Assembly: GCA_007922305.1 (NCBI GenBank)
Contig: ML677386.1
Coordinates: 8,020,679 to 8,084,678 of the forward strand
Reading direction: 5' to 3'
DNA from: Dermatemys mawii
Taxonomy: Eukaryota > Chordata > Testudines > Dermatemydidae
DNA length: 64,000 nt
The position numbers and the translations under genes were made by a program. Positions 22,619 through 34,640 of this stretch are shown here, one piece after another. Below the pieces are notes generated by a model that saw only the letters and a list, made by a program, of their open reading frames with translations, did not search any database and had not been told where the DNA came from. Position 1 is the stretch's first letter; each line of letters begins with the position of its first letter.

Positions 22619-22765
22619 ACAGCTGGAGAAAAGAATTTGGATTTCACAGGTTAATGGTCTGCTCTGTTATGGCAAATCCCATTTTCTATCTGTCCACCCC
22701 ACCCTCTTGCATGGAATTGACACAGAGTGGTTGACAGGATTGTTTGAAGAAGGGATGGTTTAGGG

Positions 22766-22860
22766 CCTGATTTGGATCTCACTTATACCAATGTAACTCT
22801 ATTGACTGGAATGGAGTTACTCCTGATTTACAGTGATCTGAGATCAGGATCAGGCCCTTA
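22766..22860. repeat. Palindromic 'CCTGATTYGGATCTCA' MITE
   Basis: GGGCCTGATTTGGATCTCAC and TGAGATCAGGATCAGGCCC are near-perfect inverted ends around a TATTGACTGGAATGGAGTTA centre. Same family as 21456. Confidence 0.8.
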
Positions 22861-23119
22861 AAATGGCAGGAGAGAAGCAGATCAATGAAGATCAGCAGCA
22901 GGTGTCATCTGGCCTAACAGAGACTTTTAAAAACTATAGGCACTAGGTAATGAAGTAAAAGGATGGGGGCAACATAATGGAGGGCAATTAGTGCCATTTA
23001 CAATAACTTTTCTAGCCAGGTGCTCCCTAAAAATCCAAAGGGGGCCAAATCCTGAGTGCGGGCTGCATGACAGCGAGAGAGATTCTGGTTGACAGAAAAT
23101 ACAGATAATAAGAAGCAAA

Positions 23120-23220
23120 CTCTGCTCTCAGTTACACCAGTGTAAATTTGGAGTAACTCCATTTATATCCATGGTGCTGCTCCATATTTATGCTAATGCG
23201 ACAGAGCAGAATCTGGTGCA
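23120..23220. repeat. Diverged palindromic MITE of the 21456 family
   Basis: CTGCTCTCAGTTACACCAGT and GTAACTCCATTTATATCCAT resemble the family's arms and core. The right end GAGCAGAATCTGG mirrors the left. Confidence 0.55.
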
Positions 23221-24639
23221 CATATTGTAGAGTTCACCCTGAGTTTTACAAGGCAAAGAGAGACAGGGTTTACTTGCCCTTTACAGAAAGCACATTGCCG
23301 ATGAAGACATGCACTGCATTTCCCGTCTGTGCTGACTCATATCTACAAAAAGCAACATTTTGTGCTCTTATCTTCCTGGATAAAAAGCATCATCCAGTCT
23401 TTGCTGTGGAAATCTGACATTTTTAAGACTGCTGTAAATACCAATGGAAATTTGTTTCTTCAGCTTCATCTAGGGATTGCAGAGGCTTGCTTGACTCCAC
23501 CTGGGTCTTCTGGTGTTCAACTTATTATCTTCTACTGCTGCTAGCAGGTCTAAGAGCCAAGATCATCCACGTGGGACCAGTTCATTGACTACTCTATTTT
23601 GTCCATCAAGACTTTATTAAATTTGACTGCCCCACTGAGTGCTTCTTCCAGTTGCTTCTTCTTACTAGCTTGTTTTATAATAACTTCCTGTTTTCCATTC
23701 TTGGGAATCCATGGGCCTATCTTTATTGTTAACTCTGATGAGCGGATTAAATTCACACCCATTGGTGCATTTCAGATTTTTTATATCTTTCAAAGAATCC
23801 TTAACTCTCAAATATCTGCAGGACCAAATACTCAAAATTAGGCACATGTGGTTGCATGCATTTTTGCACACACCTAGTTTATACATGCAGATACCTGCTA
23901 CATGCCCACACATTGGGTATTTGAGTGTGCCCATGGCCTATTAGATGCTCTATTGGTTGAATGCAAATACACAATCCAGAGTTGCAGATACATCTCAGCT
24001 ATTTGAAAGCATAATTTAAGAGCCTATGCCTCCATTTGAATAACTTCCCCATGCTCTTATTTTCCATTGTCCCAAGGGCTAGGTTTAAAAGATACAACCA
24101 GGTTTTCTCTCACACTTCTTTTCTCTCTCTTTCCCAGCCCCAAGTGTGTTTCTGGCTGTTGTTCACAGACTCTGTGGATTTCATTAGACTTATCTTTTCT
24201 TACCTTTATCTCTCTCCCCACTTATCACTAAGGTTGACTATATTGCCCTCCTTTGGGTTGTTGATGGTCTACCACTCTCATCCTTCCCAGTGGCATAGCT
24301 CACATAAGATACAGGTCAAGTAATGGCAGCCCCATACTAGCTAAAGGGTGTGAAGGAACTGGAGCAATAGGGCTGTCTCCATCTCAGCCAGGTACCTATA
24401 GACTTAAAGAAATATTCTAGTGCACAGCCTGTAATTTCAAACCAAGCAAAAGATTTGGGCCTGTGTTAATGATATGGCCATGGCATGTTTCAGACTTAAG
24501 CCATGTTTGCTGTAGTTCCATACAAAAGAGTGCTTAAGTTTTGTTTTTATAGGAGAGAAGAGCATTCTCCCCTCTCCTCACACCACAATAATGCAAAAAT
24601 AGCACACGATATTTTGTTCCAGCTTTTCTAGAACAATTC
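23221..24639. other. No feature recognised
   Basis: Frames at 23190-24323 show no domains. I see no repeat families. Confidence 0.35.
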
Positions 24640-24990
24640 ACTCCTAGCAGTGATGATGCATGGAACATTTCAGGCCAAGAGGCATGAGTGATTTAGAAAG
24701 CGATGAGCATGTGGCAATAAAAGGTTATCATGAAACCTGCTTTAAACCTTTAACATAGAATTCAGTACTGGCAACTGGTATAATAATCCTGGGAAATAAG
24801 CTGTTATGCTTAATGATAGCAGCAATAATTAAAAACAGAGCTGGTCAAAAGAGTTAATTGCTGATTAATTAATCTGTTTATATTAAAAAAAACCAGTGTT
24901 GGCTTCACTAACTAATAAATTGTCCATGCACAGCTGTTACCAAGAATCACTTGTTGGATAAGTGCTTAAGTTATTTTAATTAAGTTTCCA
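24640..24990. promoter_or_regulatory. Candidate conserved noncoding element, TAATTA-rich
   Basis: Unique and AT-rich with several homeodomain-type cores (GTTAATTGCTGATTAATTAA and TTTTAATTAAG). Inference from motif density only. Confidence 0.15.
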
Positions 24991-25035
24991 GTAATTGGAC
25001 TCACCCCAATTTATTCTTCACTCTCATGGAGTGGG

Positions 25036-25060
25036 AGAGAGAGAGAGAAAGACACAGAAT

Positions 25061-25097
<37 letters not shown>
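25036..25097 (+). repeat. GA/GT microsatellite
   Basis: GAGAGAGAGAGA, then ATGTGTGTGTGTGTG, then GAGAGAGAGAGAGAGAGAG. Confidence 0.95.
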
Positions 25098-25098
<1 letters not shown>

Positions 25099-25184
25099 AG
25101 AGGCAACTAAATTACAACTGGAAATCCATGGGAAAGAAAGTATCTGTGATATTCCATTCCATATTCCTTATGAAAATATGTTTA

Positions 25185-26463
25185 TGATATAAATATGACA
25201 TAACAGCTGTACTTTATGCAAAATGGCTCATGTAAGATATCATTGGAAAGGTTATGAGTTACTGAATGTGATTATCCAATTTATATGCCTGTATCATTTC
25301 TATATCTGAGAATATTAAATATGTATCACTATTTCAACTGTGTTACTTTGTGTAACCCCAACCAGCCCTTCAGGTACAACAATGGAAAAGCCAGACAGGG
25401 CTAATAGGCCATTAGCAGAGACACTGAATTGTGAAAGAAGTTAGTCTTCCTGTGGATGCTGGACACAGCCCAAGAGCAATGGCTGCCACAGCCATGCAGA
25501 GACAGGACTCTGAGTCACCTGGCACTGGATACTCTTCCTCCCCTTTTGGAATGCTAGTGGTTTTCCACTAGAAGACAAAGGGTTCCCACCTTACACAAGA
25601 ACTATGTAAGGCAGGGGAGTGACATCATCGTGGCTCTCCTCTGCCTCCCCACCCTGAGACACTGAAAAAGACCCAGAAGCAAGAGCTAAACAGTGGAAGG
25701 AGGGAGAAGGATTGAGCCCAAGCTGGAAGGGCATGTAGCTCATGAGTAATAATACCTGAGGTCTCAAGAGGGAGACCAGTGTATCTGCCTTTCAAAACTT
25801 CATGTAATCTGCCCGCAACAATATCTAGAGTGAGACATACTATCTGTAACTAATTTATTTAGTGAAACTAGCTTAGTTTGCGTGTTTGGTTTCATTTGCT
25901 TAGTAATCTGCTTTGTTCTGTTTGCTACCCTTTTTACCACTTAACATCTTCCTTTTGTAGTTAATAAAATTTGTTTTGTTTACAATATAACCCACTTTCT
26001 GTAATTTCTAACTGAGGGGGTAGGGGAAGAGTTGTGCATACCTTCCTCCACATTTAGGGAGGAGGTGGATTTCACAATATACCTTTGGGTCTGCACTCCA
26101 AGGGAGGTGGCCACCTGAGTGCTGAAGCAAGTCCCTTAAGCTGAGTCTTCTTCTCAGAGCTGAGCTGCAGCTGGGTGTGGCCCTACCTGTTTGTGTGTTA
26201 GAGGAGGCTTTAATAGCCTGGCTCAGCAAGAGGTTAAAGGGGGCCCATGCTGGCAGAACATGTAGACTCAGTGGTATCTCCGCACATCAAGTGGCTTCCC
26301 AAGGGATCCAACCCATCACAATCCATTATGACCCAACCCATCCATATCCATTATGACCTTCTTGCCATGTCAAGGGCTCTTAGAAGTCAAGAAGTCTTAG
26401 AGGCAATTAGAGTTGGGGGTTTTTTGGGGTGAGGATTGCCTTGCAAACACTGGGCCCCTACAA
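25185..26463 (+). mobile_element. LTR-like retroelement block (probable ERV-type LTR)
   Basis: Sequence order CAAAATGGCTCATGTAAGAT, ATCATTGGAAAGGTTATGAG, AGAAGACAAAGGGTTCCCAC, ACAAGAACTATGTAAGG (possible promoter) and then a polyA signal in TTAATAAAATTTG (AATAAA at 25963-25968). It is followed by a G-rich segment and GAGGTGGCCACCTGAGTGCT. I recognise this as the layout of a long LTR family common in turtle DNA. Ends are approximate: the right end may be CCCTACA at 26463. No internal gag/pol is seen nearby, so it is probably solo. Confidence 0.5.
26309..26357 (+). repeat. Imperfect 24-bp tandem duplication
   Basis: AACCCATCACAATCCATTAT is followed by a near copy, AACCCATCCATATCCATTAT, each followed by GACC. 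Confidence 0.8.
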
Positions 26464-28200
26464 TACTCAACACGGTGAATTCATAATAGCAGCAGAGTCT
26501 CTATGCCAATAAATATTTCTGTGCTCACTCACTTCATGATGTGCAATATCAGCCAGTCACATAATACAGGGGTGTGACGGCGGGGAGGTGGATAATTTAT
26601 GACTTTCCAATAAAGTCTCACGTGCAGTGTGATTGTGCTGTTCCTTCTCTGGAGCCTTGCAGCTGTCATTGTACAAGAAGTGTTCTCCAGCACACCTGCG
26701 GTGTATGATGGGAGAAGAAGTGGGGAGAGGCAGTCTCTCTGGTATCTGGAAGAGGCTTTATGTCGAAACGATCAAGTAAGTGAGGGCAAGTGTATCAGGC
26801 CTGATGATGTCACTAATAGCATTGCCTCCAAGGGAGCAATTAATTGACATTGTCAGTGGATCAGAGAAAACGAGTGTTGGCATTAGAGAGAGAGAGAGAG
26901 GAGTTCTTTTGTTCCTGGAAATTCAATTACAGGGGTTGCTGTAAAGACCTTTTTAATACATCACTGTTCTGCGCATTACAGATTTTGTGCCATATAGCTT
27001 GTTCTTTAAGAAAAAACAACAAAAAAGACTCTTGGGCATCATCACATAGGTCTCAGTGTCGTCTCTGCTCCCCAGAAAGTTGCTTTGTTAATGGCTTCAT
27101 TGGTCTAGGCCTTTGTTCAGTTCAATATGCCATTTTGTACCAGTCCACACTATTTCAATGGTTTGGTGCTTCAGCTATGGGGCATAGTTATCCAGCCATC
27201 ACACTGAGTTATGCCTTATTTTAGTCATTTGGAACCAAGTAGTTTATTTTCTAAGTTTCAAACTTTCTAACCTAAGAACTGCCAGCAACACACAAGAAGG
27301 CCAAAGCTCTGATATAGTGACAAATTCAAGCAAGGGCAGGCCCCAAGAAATTCAGTGGTCCCACTGACAACTGGGAAAATCCTGCTCACAAATTGCTCAG
27401 TTTGGAGAAGTCAGGTGAAGGCTGGTGGAGAGCCATCAGAGAGTTCAGGCTGAGGCCCAGAGGTGAGCCAGGAAGCAGAATGTTCTCCAACTTCCATCTG
27501 GTGAGTGGACCTGTAGCCACTGTGGGCAGGTTTGCCGCTCACGCTTCAGGCTCTTTTCCTGTACCATTGGTAAGCACCACTGACAGACCAGCTTTGTCAC
27601 GTTTCTTTTCATCTGTCAAGATGTTGGACAGTCATATATTTAATGTATAAATTGGTGTCATGAAGCCATGGGATCATGTCTCCAGAACAGTAAAGAGAAG
27701 AAATTAGAATGTCAATAAGCCAGAAAATAATCTCATCCTGTTATCGCTCAGATAGTCACTAACTGCACCACATGCCAAAGTTAATACAGAAACAAAAATA
27801 CCCGATCTGTAACAGAGCAAAAGTTTCCCATGATACAAAAGGAACAATGAATGTTTATATTCCAGACAGACAGACCTCTAATTATTTATTAAAGCTGTAT
27901 GTTAGGCAAAGTTTCAAAAAGGAAACTTATTTCGGAGGGAAGGGAAGCAGGAACTGTTGCCTTTTTCAATGTTTTTCACATTCCCTCCCTCACACTTCAA
28001 GATTGTTACTGAAAACAATAAAACAATGTCTGAACTGCTATTGAAACAGTTCCATTTAGTTTTCATAAACGTTTTTGATTTTTTTAAATGTAGTGAATAA
28101 TTTTTTTAAAAGTAGATTAGTTCTGACCCTTGAATAAAATGGAAACCACTTTGAAATGTTCAATGTTGCAATTAAAAACAAAAAGTCCTATAAAGATGTA
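26464..28200. other. Unassigned
   Basis: No repeat family or gene recognised. There is a short AG run at 26887-26902. Frames at 26629-27224 and 27393-27650 have no domain. Confidence 0.35.
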
Positions 28201-28785
28201 TGCCTTCCCTGTAGAGCTCCCTTCTAGTCAAGCATTGCTCAGCAACATCCTACCTCAGTTTCTCTTCTTGGACTCCTTAAAAACTTAACAAAGGCTTTTC
28301 CTCTTCCAGGAATACCCAGGTTTCTAAACTTCTCAGATTCCAAATTTCATCAGTCCCAGCTCTGTCTGTTTGGAGTCGTCTTCTCCCCCGGAATTTGCTC
28401 TCAGTTCCAGTATCCAACTCTTCTCTCCTCCTTGGAGATAGAGTTATTTAGGCCAACTGTAGAGCCTCAGACAGCTTCTTCTCCAGCTGGCTCTATACAG
28501 ACTTCTTCCCAAAGCTTATCTCAATTGGATGAGAGAGAAGGGAGCCTTGCCCCAGCTACTCTGTAAGATTCCTGGTCCCTGGCCTGTAAAGAAACAGCAG
28601 CCTGGGTTTTCCCCAAGTCTTAATTATTCCCCTGGGACATCTTCCTGGCTCCCAGCACCTAGCTCTGCCTACTCTAGGTGTTCACCTGCTCTAGAAGTCC
28701 CAAGACTTAAAGCGACACAGCACAGAACAGATGTTCACTGACCTCTCTTCCTTACTACCCTTAATGGGACAGTCACCCTGCTACA
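28201..28785 (-). mobile_element. Gypsy-type LTR (minus orientation)
   Basis: On the minus strand it begins TGTAGCAGGGTGACTGTCCC, preceded directly by a purine-rich tract (GAGAGGGGAGG at about 28788-28798). That is the arrangement of polypurine tract then 3' LTR. The low-coordinate end is approximate. The plus-strand frame 28529-28741 is incidental. Confidence 0.6.
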
Positions 28786-29190
28786 TACCTCCCCTCTCAG
28801 AGCCTTCCTGTGCCAAAAAGTAGTCTCTTCTGGGCAGCTTTTAGTCAAATTCTCCAACTAAGTGGATGCTTCTTCCACTGACACCAAATGGTCTAGTAAA
28901 TCTTTGTCAATAGCCTTGATTTTGCTTCTTATAAACTGTGTGACCAAAGTTTGGAAAGCCCTATGTCAGATGCACTTTATACGACTCATGTTGTCCTGAA
29001 GAGCTCAGCATTTGTAACATGTTAGACATTGTGAATGTCTAGCTCAGGGGCTATTGTGAAGTAATGAAAATCCGGCTGTTACCCTGCTTAAGTTTCTGGA
29101 ATGCTGTTTCACAATCATTTGCAGAAGAGCACCCATGAATATACACACATGCACCCCCTTTAGTGTGAAGGTCGTCTAACATACGGTCAC
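28786..29190 (-). pseudogene. Ty3/gypsy pol remnant upstream of the LTR
   Basis: Minus-strand frames near 29160-29030 contain CETAFQKLKQ and then (shifted) FTIAPELDI. They resemble the RT-to-RNase H connection of gypsy elements, where an aromatic plus 'AFQELK' is followed by 'AP.L'. Stops and shifts break it everywhere. It lies directly next to the polypurine tract and LTR at 28785, which supports the identification. Confidence 0.5.
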
Positions 29191-29197
29191 TTTCATA

Positions 29198-29330
29198 GAT
29201 TCATGAATTTTAAGGCCAGAAGAGACCATTATGATCATCTAGTCTGACCTCCTGTATAAACACTGGCCATAGAATTTTACCCAGAAATTCCTGCATCAGG
29301 CTCATGTATGAGGGGGGGTGAATGGGTTGG
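29198..29330 (-). mobile_element. CR1 3' end fragment
   Basis: CATAGATTCATGAATTTTAA, GGCCAGAAGAGACCATTATG and ATCATCTAGTCTGACCTCCT form the reverse complement of a CR1 subfamily tail. Same subfamily as 17575-18045 and 36881-37135. Confidence 0.9.
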
Positions 29331-29575
29331 AAACATGCTCCTTTCCAGGTAAAGAGATTTTTGACTGCAAACCAAACATGGAAACTCAGGTTTCAAGCTA
29401 GCATTGGTTGAGTGACCAGCCAATGTTTGACATCCCGTGTGAAATCAGAGGGTGATTTTAACAAACTTGAGTCCTTACCACAACCTCCATAGCCATCTAC
29501 ACTCCTGTTGGTAGTCTCAGCAGAGCAGTCAAGCAATGAATAGGCCTGGAGAACCAACTTCCTTCTCACACTTTA

Positions 29576-29855
29576 GGCTATGTCTACATCATGTTGGATT
29601 AATTTATGTAGATCAGGGTGTGGAAAAAACCACACCCCTGAGAGACATAAATTACACCAACAGAAGCGCTGGTGTGGACAGTGCTATGTTGGTGGCAGAA
29701 CCTCTCCGGCCGACATGGATTCTGCCGCTTGTTGGAGGTGGTTTAATTATGTGGACGCTGGAGAAGAAAGCCCTCTCCAATCAGCACTGAGTGGCTACTC
29801 AAGATACCTTACAGCAACACAGTTGCCTAAGAAGTGGTCAGTCCTTCCAGCTCGG
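29576..29855. repeat. 'GGCTATGTCTACA' MITE, right end missing
   Basis: Starts after TTA with GGCTATGTCTACATCATG. It continues with GGTGTGGAAAAAACCACACC (internal palindrome), GAGAGACATAAATTACACCA and GCTGGTGTGGACAGTGCTAT. The expected mirrored TGTAGACATAGCC end is absent. A related copy is at 53998-54310. Confidence 0.7.
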
Positions 29856-30960
29856 GTTTGCAGCATTGTAGTGGTGTGATTTGGGAAAGTTTATGTTGCT
29901 ACTGTCCATGCCGTACCTGTTCTGTGACTAAAGAGGACATCTGGATCCAAGACTGTTAGTCTGACATTTCTCATGAGCACCATCACAAAAATAGACCAGG
30001 AGTTGTTTATTTACAGATGAGATGATTTAAACAACGCAGAGGAGAGAGGAGGTGCAGAAGGCTGGGGCACTAACAACCTCACGCTGGATAAGTCAAACAA
30101 AGCAGTCCAACTAAAGAGAGCAAAGCAGAAAGGTAGTGAGCACTTTGAGTAACAGAGTGTCCAGAGCAGTATTAGCAGTTGTGGCCATTTCTTCCCCTTT
30201 GTAAATGAGACCATTTTCATGAGATCTACCATGCAATTTTTTCTGCAGAGGGTAAAATATCTTACAGTCATGCCAGGCATTCAATAATGAGATGAACAGG
30301 GCCAGATGGAAAGATGAATTTTCTCCCTAGCATCCAAGAGAGTGGGTTGATGTGGTTACAAGTGGAGATGGGGCTGAGTTGCAAAGTAAGGATCTGGATT
30401 CAAATTATTTGTTGCTGGGGGGGTTGGACCCTCCTGTTTACATAGACACTTTAGCATAAAGAAAATCAAAAGTGTGCCTGCCTTGAGGAAGGACACCTGT
30501 CCTCAGGGTGAATATATATCTTCTGTGAAGATGTTTAATACTTTGACACCAGGGATGAGACCCTACATGCTCAAGGCACGTTAAAATACAGAAGTCTATA
30601 CTTGTCATGACAACAGCCCCCTCCTACAAGCACCCAACACCATCATGTCAGACCAAACCTCCCACTTTGCAACCCTGCCCACTACCACCACCTATGAAAA
30701 GAGCCCTGTTCCATTTCTGCTGCTAGGCCTTCCTTCCATTCACCTATGATGTGCCCAAACTGATCTGGCTTCCCACCAGCAAAAAAATCCTGTCTTTTCC
30801 ACTTAATTTCCCTGATTCCTAGCAAATGTATAGCCCTGCCTCTATTGCACATATTCTTTCTGTTATGTTCATGGCACAGACAGAGAGAAAATAGACACAC
30901 AGAGATACATGTACATTGCAGCCTTCCAGCAAGAGTATCACTATGCGTCAGTTCTTTAAC
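29856..30960. other. Unassigned
   Basis: No repeat or domain recognised; frames such as minus 30682-30972 are not similar to anything I know. Confidence 0.35.
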
Positions 30961-31502
30961 TGCTGAGGGCACCTCCTACTGTCTGAAAATTCCTTCGGGT
31001 GCCCCCATCTGCCTAAGCAGGTGTCTCTGTGATACAAAAATCAGGTCAACTATTCTGACAGTGTTTTGAAAGGGGTGGGGCTCCTGACTCTCACTCCTCT
31101 AGTTCCTTTAGTATAGTCCCAGTTTGCCTAACCCTGAAAGGGGTCGAAGATAGCAGTGCCAGCCACCTAACAGCTCATCTTGGGGCTTGTCAAACCTCTC
31201 CTACCCAGCTGATATACCAAAAATCTACTGCTCCACTGTGGGCACGGGTGAGTCGGGGGAACAGGGAAATCAGTGAATGGCCTTCCTGGGGCCAGTTCCC
31301 CTGGGAGTCTCTTCTGGAATCTGGAAAGCTGCTGTCTGCTCTCCTCCAGAGCTGCTCAGCAACTGTCTGAAACTGCCTGCTTTTAAGCCCTTATTCCACC
31401 TCTGACAGGAGGACTGACAGGCACAGAGGGGTTAGGCCAGCCTTGACCCCAGCATCTCTTTAACCCTTCACCACCACTGTAGGATTTATATACTCTGTCA
31501 CA
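30961..31502 (-). repeat. 3' LTR of the Gmr1-like element, 542 bp
   Basis: Minus-strand start TGTGACAGAGTATATAAATC and plus-strand low end TGCTGAGGGC. It shares CAGCCACCTAACAGCTC, ACCCAGCTG, GAAATCAGTGAA, TGGCCTTCC and CTGCTTTTAAGCCCTTATTC with the copy at 34712-35870. TATATAAAT near its 5' end may be an old promoter element. Confidence 0.85.
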
Positions 31503-31516
31503 CACCCTTCCTGTCA
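31503..31516 (-). other. Polypurine tract
   Basis: Minus-strand GACAGGAAGGGTG abuts the LTR start TGTGACAG, as expected for plus-strand priming of reverse transcription. Confidence 0.7.
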
Positions 31517-31544
31517 GGATTGGGGTAAGGGTGTTACAGTTGGC

Positions 31545-32510
31545 TGCATTTTGGTGAGCTTTTCCAGCTGGATGAAAGCTTGGAGACTATATGAGTATAA
31601 TAACAAATACCAACACATTATCTGGGGATTGGTCTCCTACACTTTGTTCAACCATCGGAGTGGTGCATGGTCTGTAATTAACAAAAAGGGGTTGCGATAT
31701 GCGGTGAACCCGGGGACAAAACATCAGTAGTATGTGACCAATCCTAGGAATCATCACGCTTGCTTTTTCATCACAGGGACAGGGCAGCTCATCAAAATGG
31801 GGACTTTTCCCACCCAGTGTTGCGTCTGGCCACGTACTATTGCATACCCCAGGTACATGGCTTCATTGTTCCTGATCTTGCATTTCACCAAATGGCAGTC
31901 AACTCTGTCTCCATGAGGGACTGAAGTACCACTGCTACCTGTTTCAGGCTGTCCCCCCAATTCTGGCTATAGATGAGAATGTCCTGATAGGCCGTGGCAT
32001 CCTGTCAATGGGGTTGCAAGATTTTTATCTATCAACCTCTGGAAGGTAACAGATGCACCATAGAGCCCGAATGGTATGGTATAGAACCAGTACAAACCAA
32101 ATGGTACGGAGAAACCCATCTTTTCCCTGCAGTCTGGTGTAAGAGGGATCTGACAGTACCCTTTGATAAGGACACTGGTAGATATCATCTCTGATCCCCG
32201 TAACCACTCCAGTAATATGGGATAGGCATAAAATTTAGATATTGCCTTGACTTTGTGGAAACCTATTCACCATTCTGCCCAGCTCAGAGACCAGGGCAAT
32301 GGGGCTCCTCCATTTACGTTAGCACACCTTCCAGGTCAAACATTGCTTGAAGCTCTGAACTAGGTCCTACATTTTTGGGGGCAGAGGATAAGGGTTTTCC
32401 CTCACTTTTTGTCCTGAAGCTGTTTTAATATGAGGAGAGATCAAATGTAGCTTTCCTGGAGTAGATGAGAACACTATGAGGAACAGGTTGCTGGACTTGT
32501 CCGTTGTTCA
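31545..32510 (-). pseudogene. Gypsy RT and RNase H remnant
   Basis: RT motifs on the minus strand: LIKGYCQIPLTPDCREKMGF, VPFGLYWFYTIPFGLYGA and TFQRLIDK (32188-31990). Then AYQDILIYSQNW replaces the YLDD-type active site, so it is degraded. Upstream near 32290 is the RSPIAL segment. At 31690-31640 ITDHAPLRWLN marks the C-terminal part of RNase H. The part of RNase H between the RT thumb (31740) and this motif is deleted. Frameshifts and stops are frequent. Confidence 0.85.
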
Positions 32511-32599
32511 GGTTGTAAGGTTTTCTCCATCTTTACAGACTTGCAGGTTTATCAGACAGGGCCTGAGTTTGGATATGGGGGTAGGGTTCAATAAAAAGC

Positions 32600-33115
32600 C
32601 CCTCCCAGGACTTTAGAGGGTTTATATGATACCTCTGGATTTGTCCTTTTCCCTAAGAGCAGGATTTCATAATCAACAGGGCCCACCTTTTTAACCACCT
32701 TGAAGGGCCCTTGCCAGAGGGCCAACAGTTTAGACTCTGTAGCAGTAACAATACCCAACCACATGGCTTAAACACTCTCAATCAAGCTCTTTAGTTATAG
32801 GGCATCTCTTGTTTGCGTTGAGCCTGCAGAGGTTTCTCTCTGGCAAACGCTTCCAGTGCTTTAAGTCGTGTCCATAACCAGAGGGCATGTTGGAACATGT
32901 TGAACCCTTGAGGACCCTGTTCTTCTCAGGACTCTCAGAACAGTTCTAGAACACTGTAGGATTGTCTTCCATGTAAGAGCTCAAAAGGTGAAAAGCTCAT
33001 GGAGAACTGAGGGACTTCCCAGATGGTGAATAGCAGGGAAGAGAGTAGTTGGTCCCAATATTTGGGGTCTGTGATCACAAATTTTCCTAAACATTTCTTT
33101 TAAAGCTTTATTAAA
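32600..33115 (-). pseudogene. Gypsy integrase remnant (second half)
   Basis: Minus-strand pieces: ALKEMFRKF (33105), YWDQLLSSLLFTIWEVPQ, FSPFELLHGRQ, and then WQGPFKVVKKVGPVDYEI (32717-32660), the GPF-type C-terminal module of gypsy integrases. The zinc-binding N-terminus and the first catalytic residues are missing. It lies 5' of RT in the element, which is the unusual feature. Confidence 0.85.
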
Positions 33116-33179
33116 AGATATACTAGACTCTCTGTTTGCAGATGATAGACTGATGTTCACAGTGTCTTAACTTTCATAA

Positions 33180-34640
33180 GCTGCGTAGTTCCTTCACCAA
33201 CCAAGATACCACCGTCTCTGAATAACATTTTAACACCCTGGCCCGTCTGCCAGCAGATAGGAGGTGCATGAACTGTTCCACAACACAATTTTAGCTACTT
33301 GAACCCTTGTCCTGGCTCCCGGCTTTAGCCAGTGGCAGCAATGGTCCCTTAACCACTGAACTACCACTTGGGATCATGTTCCTAGGGAATATTTCCCTTC
33401 TCTAAAGTGCAGATGGTGGGTTTCCTCTGTAATAGCTACATATTCAAAGGGCAGCCATTTTGACTTTCAAGTAGTCCTGTGTGGCCATCGCATCCATTTC
33501 TCCATACACTGCCGGGGCTAGTCCAAGGAGGAAAGGGGCCAGCAGCGTGGCCTAGCATTCCTGTACCACGAGGCTGCCTCAGCCATCCATTCGCATGTGA
33601 ATAAGGAAGGACTCAAGATCATCATTTGGGCCTGTAGTGGGGCAACTGCCCCACTCCATGGAAAAGGGGCTTAAAACAGCCAAGGAAAGGCTTGTGGCTG
33701 GGGGCAAGCAGCTCCCAGGCTGATTGCAATAGCAGCCACAGCTGTGGCTGGGTCAATCAGGGCCCAGCTGGCCCTGATAAAAAGGGCCCAGAGTCTGGTG
33801 CAGAGAGTCTCCTTCTCTAGCTGAGGAGGCAGACTGGCCTGGCTGCTGGGAGCTTGATAAGGTACCTAGAGTGGTGCAGGGCTGGGCAAGGCAACGGGAG
33901 CTCTGGCCTGGAAACCCTCAGACTGCAGGGCCTAGGAGATGGTCCAACAAGGGGTACTGGGGTTGCAAGCGGCAGCCCATGGGTAGTAGCGGAAGCAGCA
34001 GGCCAACCCTCCTTGCCAGTGATGAATGGCAATGATACTGCAGTCTGCCTCAGAGAATGGGGGCAAGTGGTGACTGGCAGTTGCCTAGACTGAGGCAAGG
34101 TGGGGATAGGAGGTGGGGGTTCCCCAGGGAGGGGAGACCCAGAGTGAGACTGTGGGGGTACTACAGGGGTGCAGCACCCCAGGGAAGAGGGTACCAGGGT
34201 CCGGGAGGGACACGGGGCCAGTAGCAAACGGGACTACGGCCTGCAGAGGGCGCTGCGGACTCTGGAAGAGCTAATTCCCTGACAGACCAGCGGGAGGTGC
34301 TGCAGGGTGAGTCGCCGCTCTGCTACAGGGCCCATTTTTGCCAACTTCACCGACGACAAAAGCTTTCATCCTCGGACTTGTTGGCACCCCCACTGCCACA
34401 CTGCTTGGCTTGAAAAAACAACATTTGTTGGACCTGCTGTTGTGGGTCTTGCTGTCGTGCCGTTATTTCCCTTAGCAGCTCTTGCTACTATGGCACCTGC
34501 TGCTGCGGCTGCATAGCTAATTGTTGTAGCAGCTGCTGTGTGGCTTGTTGCTGCTGGCTTTCTGTCAGCCATTTCAAGCAGCCTATCCAAGTCCATCTTG
34601 CTTAGACAGCCCACACGTGTAAGTAACTTTCTCTCACACA
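33180..34640 (-). pseudogene. Gypsy gag remnant, interrupted by a solo LTR
   Basis: N-terminus at 34611-34560 (SKMDLDRLLEMADRKPAA) is followed by an alanine-rich stretch coming from a Q/A-rich region. After the solo LTR (33633-34327) the frame continues on the other side with DDLE and MDAMATQDYLKVKMAAL. QVVVQWLRDHCCHWLKPG and VQVAKIVL (33400-33270) are capsid-like alpha-helical gag motifs. Protease and zinc knuckle are not seen. The plus-strand GCTGCTGC-rich frames are artefacts of the alanine-rich part. Confidence 0.75.
33633..34327 (+). mobile_element. Solo LTR inside gag, 695 bp, 5-bp target duplication
   Basis: Starts TGTAGTGGGGCAACTGCCCC and ends GTCGCCGCTCTGCTACA. GGGCC flanks it on both sides (33628-33632, 34328-34332). 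ATAAAAAG at 33777-33784 is a likely promoter box. G-rich sequence gives artefactual frames (33817-34227). The gag reading resumes across the insertion, so the pre-insertion site is clear. Confidence 0.9.

Noticed and set aside
22139..22654. Cluster of overlapping long open frames on both strands
   Set aside because: All lie in one GC-rich hAT MITE with exact 8-bp duplication; frames reflect C-rich and G-rich tracts, with no domain.
33280..33400. Possible tRNA-derived SINE (TAGTTCAGTGG and GGTTCAAG look like pol III boxes)
   Set aside because: The same minus-strand DNA reads as gag capsid-like protein (VVVQWLRDHCCHWLKPG) colinear with the flanking gag, so the box resemblance is coincidence.
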